Below, piece by piece: positions 58,083 to 64,000 of a stretch of DNA of 64,000 nt. The translations under genes and the position numbers were made by a program. Below the pieces are notes generated by a model. The model was given only the letters and a program-made list of their open reading frames with translations. It did no database searches and had not been told where the DNA came from. The DNA is from Leucocoprinus leucothites. Lineage: Eukaryota; Basidiomycota; Agaricomycetes; Agaricales; Agaricaceae. Position 1 is the stretch's first letter. Every line of letters starts with the position of its first letter. The stretch lies in NCBI GenBank assembly GCA_013368445.1, contig JAACJO010000020.1:496001-560000 (forward strand). Reading direction: 5' to 3'.

Positions 58083-59340
58083 ATGGATGACAAGACTACA
58101 CGTCACGCAAAGTTCCAGATAATTTACGCCAAAATTGTTGATGAGTATCTTGATGAACTTAGAAAGGAGAATATACCCGATGATATTCTAATATGGCGTA
58201 GGAAGGTGTGTTTTCTTGGTGTCTCAGCAAAAAAGAGCGATATTGAGTACTTTGGTGTAGGCTCTGGACTATAATATACCAGGCGGGAAAATGAACCGTG
58301 GAATGGCGGTCGTTGACACGGTTGAGATCCTCAAGCGTCGCCCACTCATTGATGATGAATACATGAAGGCAGCAGTCCTCGGGTGGTGCATTGAGCTTGT
58401 ACGTGTTTTTATCCGCCACCCTTCTCGTCGTTGACATGTGCCAGCTCCAAGGCTGTATACTTGTTGCCGACGACATCATGGACGCATCAATCACTCGTCG
58501 CGGCCGACCGTGCTGGTATCGGAATCCTGGCGTCGGTATGATAGCAATCAATGACTGTTCCATGGGCTGTTCAGCCATCTTTCGGCTCCTCAAAGTATAC
58601 TTCAAGAAGGATCCAAGCTATATTGACCTTGTAGAGCTCTTTCTGGAGACAACATGGCAAACTGGAATTGGACAACTAACCGATCTCACCACTGCCACAC
58701 CTGGTGAAACCGTGAACTTCAGTGAATTCACTCTCCAGAGGTGAGCGATGACGGACGCCCCATGGTACACTTGTAAACTCACAATCTATATCATAGATAC
58801 TCATCAATCGTCATTTGGAAAACCGCCTATTACTCTTTCTACCTCCCAGTTGCATGTGCGATGTACATGTGCGGCATACCAAATACTCCCCTTCCCTCTC
58901 TCGACCCCTCCGAACCGGCGAAAGACCCATACAATATTGCGAAATCTATTTTAATCCCTCTTGGAGAATATTTCCAAGTTCAAGACGACTACCTTGATTT
59001 TGCGGGCTCGCCCGAGCAGGTTGGAAAAATTGGAACCGACATCGTCGACAACAAATGTTCGTGGTGTATCAACACTGCTCTCCTTCATGCTACACCTGCT
59101 CAGCGTCAGGTCCTTGAAGAACACTATGGAAAGGGGTCGATCGGTGGGTCGAGCGAGCTGAAGGTCAAAGCCATCTTTGATGAGATTGGTTTGAGGGAGA
59201 AGTATGCAAAATATGAGGAGGATACGTTCAAGATGCTTAGAGAGAAGATCGCAAAAATTCCACAGGGTAAACATGAAAATGCACTGCGGAGGGAAGTGTT
59301 TGAGGTAATGCTAGAAAAGATCTATCGCAGGATGTGTTAG
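58083..59340 (+). CDS. Farnesyl-diphosphate-synthase-like prenyltransferase, divergent
   Basis: Exons 58083-58205, 58261-58398, 58445-58740 and 58797-59340 give 366 aa. It aligns along the whole length of fungal FPP synthase: PGGKMNRG, first Asp-rich motif DDIMD (96-100) with [45 protein letters not shown] (second motif DDYLD, 249-253) and [13 protein letters not shown]. It condenses isopentenyl diphosphate with allylic diphosphates for sterols and prenylation. Oddly, positions -5 and -4 before the first motif are Cys91-Ile92, where FPP synthases carry two aromatic residues that stop chain growth at C15. Other family residues are also changed (GIGQL for ELGQL-type). So it may be a paralogue making a longer product. 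The neighbouring HsbA and unassigned genes give no pathway clue. Confidence 0.9.
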
Positions 59341-61372
59341 TATGTCTGGTGTCTGGTCCACTCGTTCATGTCTTGTTAGTTAGGACGAACGTACCCCTCA
59401 CGTCAGGAAGCGTTCCGGTGCAGGCTCCTATATTTACAACCATTTTCTGAGGTATTAAATTTTATTTCGTAGCTTCTCAGGGGAGCGATGTCTACAGAAA
59501 TGCTTTCGGCGCGGCCCAGATCTAGTATGTTCTATATAACACTACTAAGGACATTCATATTGAATACAATAAATTAATAACCAATTGCTACGTCTTACTG
59601 CCTATCCTTTTTGGAATCGTGATAATCTATCATTTTATCTAAAGCCGAGCGCTGAAGGCATGGTTGCCTATGTTTGATCCTTCTATCGTCTCTACGGCAT
59701 CGCTATTGCGACCACTCAAAGACAGTACAGTGTGATGCACGGCACCTTCATGTACAAAATAATTCGACCGATGAACGACCTCGGAATCAAGCCCCCTTCC
59801 ATCTACAGCCACATACACCTCAACATCGGGGCCTGTACCGGTCCATATCAAGACCGACCCTTTGTTTCGAGCTTTGGGACTGGCACGTACAAGGCCGCAA
59901 GAAGCCAGGGTAAAGGAATGGATTTTCTTGCACCGACAGAAACACACCACCACCCTCAGGGCAATGCGGCGACAAGCACCGGTTCTCTGTCTCAAAATTC
60001 ATCGTCAACGCTGAGAGCGGCTCTTCCCAAGGTAAGCGAGTGGAGGAGGTTGGTGCTGTGCAAGCTCGTTGTGGGAGTTTCCCCTTGTCAGTTTGGGAAG
60101 TGGATGGAACTGTTTTTCCTCTCCGGAGGGATTTGAAAGTTCCAGGAGAACGAGGTGCGGTGTTGCGGTTAAAACCTTCCGTGGAAGATGAACTGGACTG
60201 CATGGAGGAAAACTGAGATTTCTTCTCATCGTGCAGTGAAAATGACGGTCTTCTGCGTTTGCAGAAGGAGCGGGGTCGAAGCCAGTTTATTGAAGCGCGG
60301 AGTGCATCGACAACCAGTGTAAATGATGCAACCATAGCGTTTCGCGCGATAGATAGAGTCGATGAATGAAGGGTGTGTAATATTCTGAATGAGCTTCAAG
60401 TGTGGGGAATGAGAAGTTAGTGGGGAGTTGTGGACTCAAAGTGTTTTATCAACATTAGTTTAGCGACGGATACGGAGAGCAAACGTATGAGTGACCTACC
60501 TGCTTCACCACCAAGCACAGACCAGAACGAACTCCAACAGCTCCAGTTCCGACCATTTCCCCGTAATGTCGCTCATACTCCCAGACCTTACGGGACGGCC
60601 ACCTGAAGCGTCAATCGGGCAGCATAAAATGAAATCGAACGTGTGAAGGTGTAGACCCTATGCATCGAGGCGACAGCCTAGGCCGGAGGGGCTACCCAAC
60701 GAGCGATTCGCTTACCTGATCGAACAAGGGACATCCTCCAAATATTAAGTTAGTCGTATGTACGCAGCTTTCATGACATCAATAAAAACCGGTGTTTCAG
60801 GATATTGCTGGAGCCGCGCCAGCGAGCTGGTCTTAGTAGAGAAGACTTGCACCTTGGAAACTCATATCAGACAAAGAGGTTCCGATGGATAGATGCCTAT
60901 GTAATTAAAAGTGTCCTGAAGACGTCATTAAAGCCTACTTGTTGAAGATGTTGATCTCATAAACTAGCTTTCAAAGTGGCGGAGGTGACGTTAACTGTCA
61001 CTGACAGACAGGTCTATTTTTATTTTCGCTATTTTCAGCGATTGGACCCACCACAAGTCAAGGTCGTGAAATTGCCTGTATAAGTCTTCTCAGCTTATGC
61101 ATCTCGTCTAACACCCACGATATCATAACTATTATCCAAAGTACATCCCTACGCACATTCACCATGTATAAAGTATATATGGCCAAGATCCATCCACAAA
61201 AAATGTAAAAGGCGAGCAGCCAATATATACAAATACGAAGGTGATCACTCCAAGCAAGCCAATCTCGACATCACACGATCTAAATGTAAAACATAGAATC
61301 CTTCACATCCGGATGCAACTATCAAACCAAACCCACATCAGCACCCCATTTCCACAAAAAGTAAAAAAAAAC
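59341..61372. other. Unassigned region with open frames on both strands
   Basis: From 59.64 to 60.37 kb both strands have long frames. On + one frame contains KHRFSVSKFIVNAESGSS, followed by RVEEVGAVQA and VWEVDGTVFPLRRDL, and ends near 60365; another + frame begins HGTFMYKIIRPMNDLG (59738). On - one frame begins MVASFTLVVDALRASIN (60335). I recognise no domain and cannot decide the strand. From 60.4 to 61.3 kb I see nothing. Confidence 0.25.
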
Positions 61373-64000
61373 TCACCCCATTCCCCAAGCCCTCACAGCC
61401 TCCTGATGGACGGCCTCCCTTTCCTCCTCCCTCGTCCTCCTCCTCCCCGCCGCTCCAGCTCTCGCACTAACCGACCCCTCCCACACCAACAAATCATTCA
61501 AATAACACCTCCCCCTCTCACACGCCAAATCCGCATAATACGCCGGCGGAATCAAACTAACAGCCTTAGTCGCCCGAGCGTACAGGTAACTAAAGTCATG
61601 CGTTCCCTTTTGTATCTCATCAGCCCCGAATGCGTTTTCATCGTAGATGACGGTGTAGTGTGTTGCTTTGACTGTGCCTTGTAGACCGGCGTGGGGTTGT
61701 AGGTAAAAATCAAAGTCGAAGCTGCGGGTGAGAGAGACGGGGGAGGGGGAGAGTAAGTGTATGATACAAGGGAAGAGTGCGTGGGGAAGGTGAGGCTTAC
61801 ACCGCTGTTACACCTTTATCGACGACTGTACCGGGTCGTGTATTCCCGTTTTTATCGCGAATTGGGAATCCGTAGGGAAAAACCTATTAGTATCCACCAC
61901 AGTTAGCTAATGCGAAACACGCTGCTAAATCCTACTCACCTCGCATGGTGCCGTTTCCTGTCATTAAGTACCAGTTAGCATTGGGTTTCAGAACGTCCGA
62001 GCTCAGCGCTAATAACCGGTCAACTCACCCACAAATGACGATAGACAACGCAGGTTTGTACCCCGTCTCCATCTGCCCGAAGGCCTTGACAATGAGTGGC
62101 AGCTCCTCCCTCAACGATACATCAAATTGTCCCTACACAATCAACCGTAGTCAACTCCAACGCCCCAAAAAGCAAAAATAAACCGTACCTCAGATACACC
62201 ATCCCTAAACACAAACACCCTATCCGGCAACTTCTTGTTTTTCTTCTTATACAACAAAAGCCGCTCAGTCATCATCTCTTTCAAATCCGTCACCATCTAC
62301 AAACACCTTGTCAGCCTACCCGAAAACAAAAACAGTACCACCGTACCTCTTTAGACTCCTTATTATCCTCAACCTTTGAATCCTCAAACTAGCCGGAAAC
62401 TGCGCAAATGAATCATCCGTATTCGCAACCACAGCCGCAATCGACGGTGTCCCAGGACGAGAAGTCGGCCCGGCATGCGTGACGTCAATCCCCACCATCA
62501 TGGTCGCTTTCTTCTTCAACCATTGCATCGCCCTATCCTCAAGCTACACAATAAAGTCAGTGCTACTTCTCATCATCACCGAAAATGCCATGAACGTACT
62601 TGGTGATTGACACCTCCAAGCTTCGTGTTCAACTTGAGCGCGACATTCGAGAAATATTGATCCTGCTTCCTCTGATCCCCAAGCGCCTTTGACAGCTGCA
62701 TACAAAGCGTCGGTAACCCCAACTCCGTATCACCGATTTTCTAAAAACCAAACCCTTCTCAGTCCCACTCTCCCCAAAAAATCCAACGGTAAAAAAAAGT
62801 AACCTCACCTTGAGTGCAGGATAAATATAATTATCCCTCGCCTCCAACAACACAAGTACAAACCCCGGCTTTCCCAACCCCTTCAACTTCTCTCTCAAAG
62901 TCTGCACACTCCTACTCCTACTCCCATCATCCTGCATCGGAGGAACCAACGCAAGAGCATGAACCGCAGGAGGCCCCGCTGGAATCCTCATCCCACAATT
63001 CGCCAACTTTTTCGCAAAGCCCGATACCAACGATTTCAAATTTGGGTCATCAGGACCTTGAATCATATTCCGCCCATCTCTCACCACGAGCACACACCAA
63101 GATGATATCTGCGCTGGACGATGGAACTTCACTTCGAGTATGTTCCATGAACCGTTGGCGACTCGAGGAGTATTTCCTCCCCGATAGTTGAGACTAGGCG
63201 GAGGCAATTCACGAGCTGGGATAACAGCCATTTCGGAATCGATTTCAATACCGAAAGGCGCAAGGGGAGAGTTCCATTGACCGGCTTGTTGGTTGGGCAA
63301 AGGCGAGAGTCGTAAGGAAGGGAACCCAATGTCCACTATCGCATCAGCATTTTCACGTGGACGGCGACAGGCCACTTTGATCATGGCTGAGGTTTCGAAA
63401 TCAGAGAGTCGGCCGCGGAAAGCGCATCCAGGTTCAATTTCACAGAGCTCTGCAGGAACATAGATGGGTTTCTGCCTCGTACCAAGGTTAAGCACAGGTA
63501 ACTCGGCAGGGTACTTGAGAGATCTGTTGTACGCTGGATTGTAAAAGTTAGATCACTCGGTTAGGAGCAACCAGAATGAAAACACATTACCGCTCTTGAA
63601 ATAATTCTCAACGCTAATCTTCTTCCCATCCTTTTCGAAAAAGGTATTGCGAGCAGGAGTCGACATGACCTGATACAATTTCCTCTTGTGTTTAAGATGG
63701 AGCGTTCGAACTTTGATGCTCTTGACCATTTTCTCCGGCAACGAAGGCATAGCTCCTCTCGAGTTGCGATTGAACTCGAGTAGAATATTAGCCAGATTGC
63801 CGGGAGTAACGAACGCGGACATGCACACGTTACTATTTTCGAACACATTAGGAGAACTATTCCTCTTCAGTAAAGAAGTGCTACTTACACGTTCACCATC
63901 AATTGACCGAAAGTCGGTCGAACAGACATAGCAAAACCTTGCCATGCCTCCAGATTCTGCGATAGCGCCATGGGTTTTGTCGGCTTATCATAGAAATATT
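61373..64000 (-). CDS. Argonaute, PAZ-MID-PIWI part (5' end outside window)
   Basis: At least nine minus-strand exons, continuing past 64000. In order: YFYDKPTKPMALSQNLEAW...GFAMSVRP (start cut off), NVCMSAFVTPGNL, LHLKHKRKLYQV, a PAZ part (YFKSAYNRSLKYPAELPVL..., PIYVPAELCEI), MID (LVVRDGRNMIQG, KLANCGMRIP), then PIWI: MMVGIDVTHAG with the first Asp, KEM with the Glu finger, VFRDGVSEGQF with the second Asp, GKRHHAR on an 18-nt exon (61957-61940) and TVKATHYTVIYDEN with the His, ending WGMG at 61373. So the slicer tetrad D-E-D-H is present. Argonaute loads small RNAs and silences matching transcripts. Two lesions break the frame: a 17-nt insertion near 62360-62385 and a missing base near 61857. 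Confidence 0.9.

Noticed and set aside
1..64000. CRISPR array, rRNA or bacterial-type operon
   Set aside because: Short introns, TATA-type transposons and eukaryotic genes throughout. The only tandem repeats are the KDZ subterminal minisatellite and small duplications without spacers.

Overview
The window is nuclear DNA of a basidiomycete fungus, most likely an Agaricomycete. Genes are dense and interrupted by many short introns (about 41-75 nt, GT..AG). The gene families (hydrophobic-surface-binding HsbA proteins, fungal DUF6533/DUF6534-type membrane proteins, Ole1-type desaturase fused to cytochrome b5, HAM1-like and Eos1-like proteins, an Argonaute) fit that group, as do the transposons (KDZ, Ty1/copia, Tc1). 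No gene symbol identifies a species. All gene models and motif assignments were read by eye; no search was run.

1-15.9 kb is a CpG-poor transposon block. It holds one complete 13.36-kb KDZ DNA transposon (2003-15364) with long terminal inverted repeats and an exact 8-bp target duplication (ATTTCAGC). It carries a multi-exon KDZ transposase on + (about 11.0-14.2 kb), a decayed minus-strand companion gene (about 3.5-6.1 kb) and a decayed plus-strand gene with three RNase H1-N/viroplasmin-like modules (about 6.3-9.1 kb). Most stops in the transposase look like CGA to TGA changes. Two CpG-rich solo LTRs (2272-2934 and 3818-4363), each with a perfect 5-bp target duplication, landed inside it later.

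17.6-25.5 kb is ordinary gene space: a casein kinase 1 family kinase (-), the exon-junction-complex protein Mago nashi (-, with a 6-nt microexon), mitochondrial ribosomal protein uS10m (+) and a multipass DUF6533-type membrane protein (+).

25.8-34.5 kb is a decayed Ty1/copia retrotransposon on the minus strand with two 374-bp LTRs, target duplication GCTTC, a primer binding site matching the anticodon stem-loop of initiator tRNA-Met, and two nested copies of one Tc1-like transposon: one full length with an intact DD34E transposase (28333-29922), one truncated and CpG-decayed (about 30797-31780). The host site has a paralogous empty copy at 36.86-36.93 kb, and the 36.60-36.95 kb stretch looks like a compacted collinear duplicate of 21.9-34.6 kb.

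34.8-64 kb is gene space again: an F-box protein with a one-base frameshift, four HsbA-family genes scattered on both strands (39.2, 43.8, 53.3 and 56.6 kb; three secreted, one leaderless), a delta-9 desaturase, a HAM1-like lipid-binding-type protein, an Eos1-like membrane protein, a DUF6534 membrane protein, a divergent farnesyl-diphosphate-synthase paralogue lacking the aromatic chain-length gate, and the 3' two-thirds of an Argonaute gene that carries a 17-nt insertion and a one-base deletion in its PIWI domain. The desaturase and prenyl synthase act in lipid and isoprenoid synthesis. Argonaute, together with the CpG decay of the transposons, suggests genome defence by RNA silencing and DNA methylation, but that link is inference.
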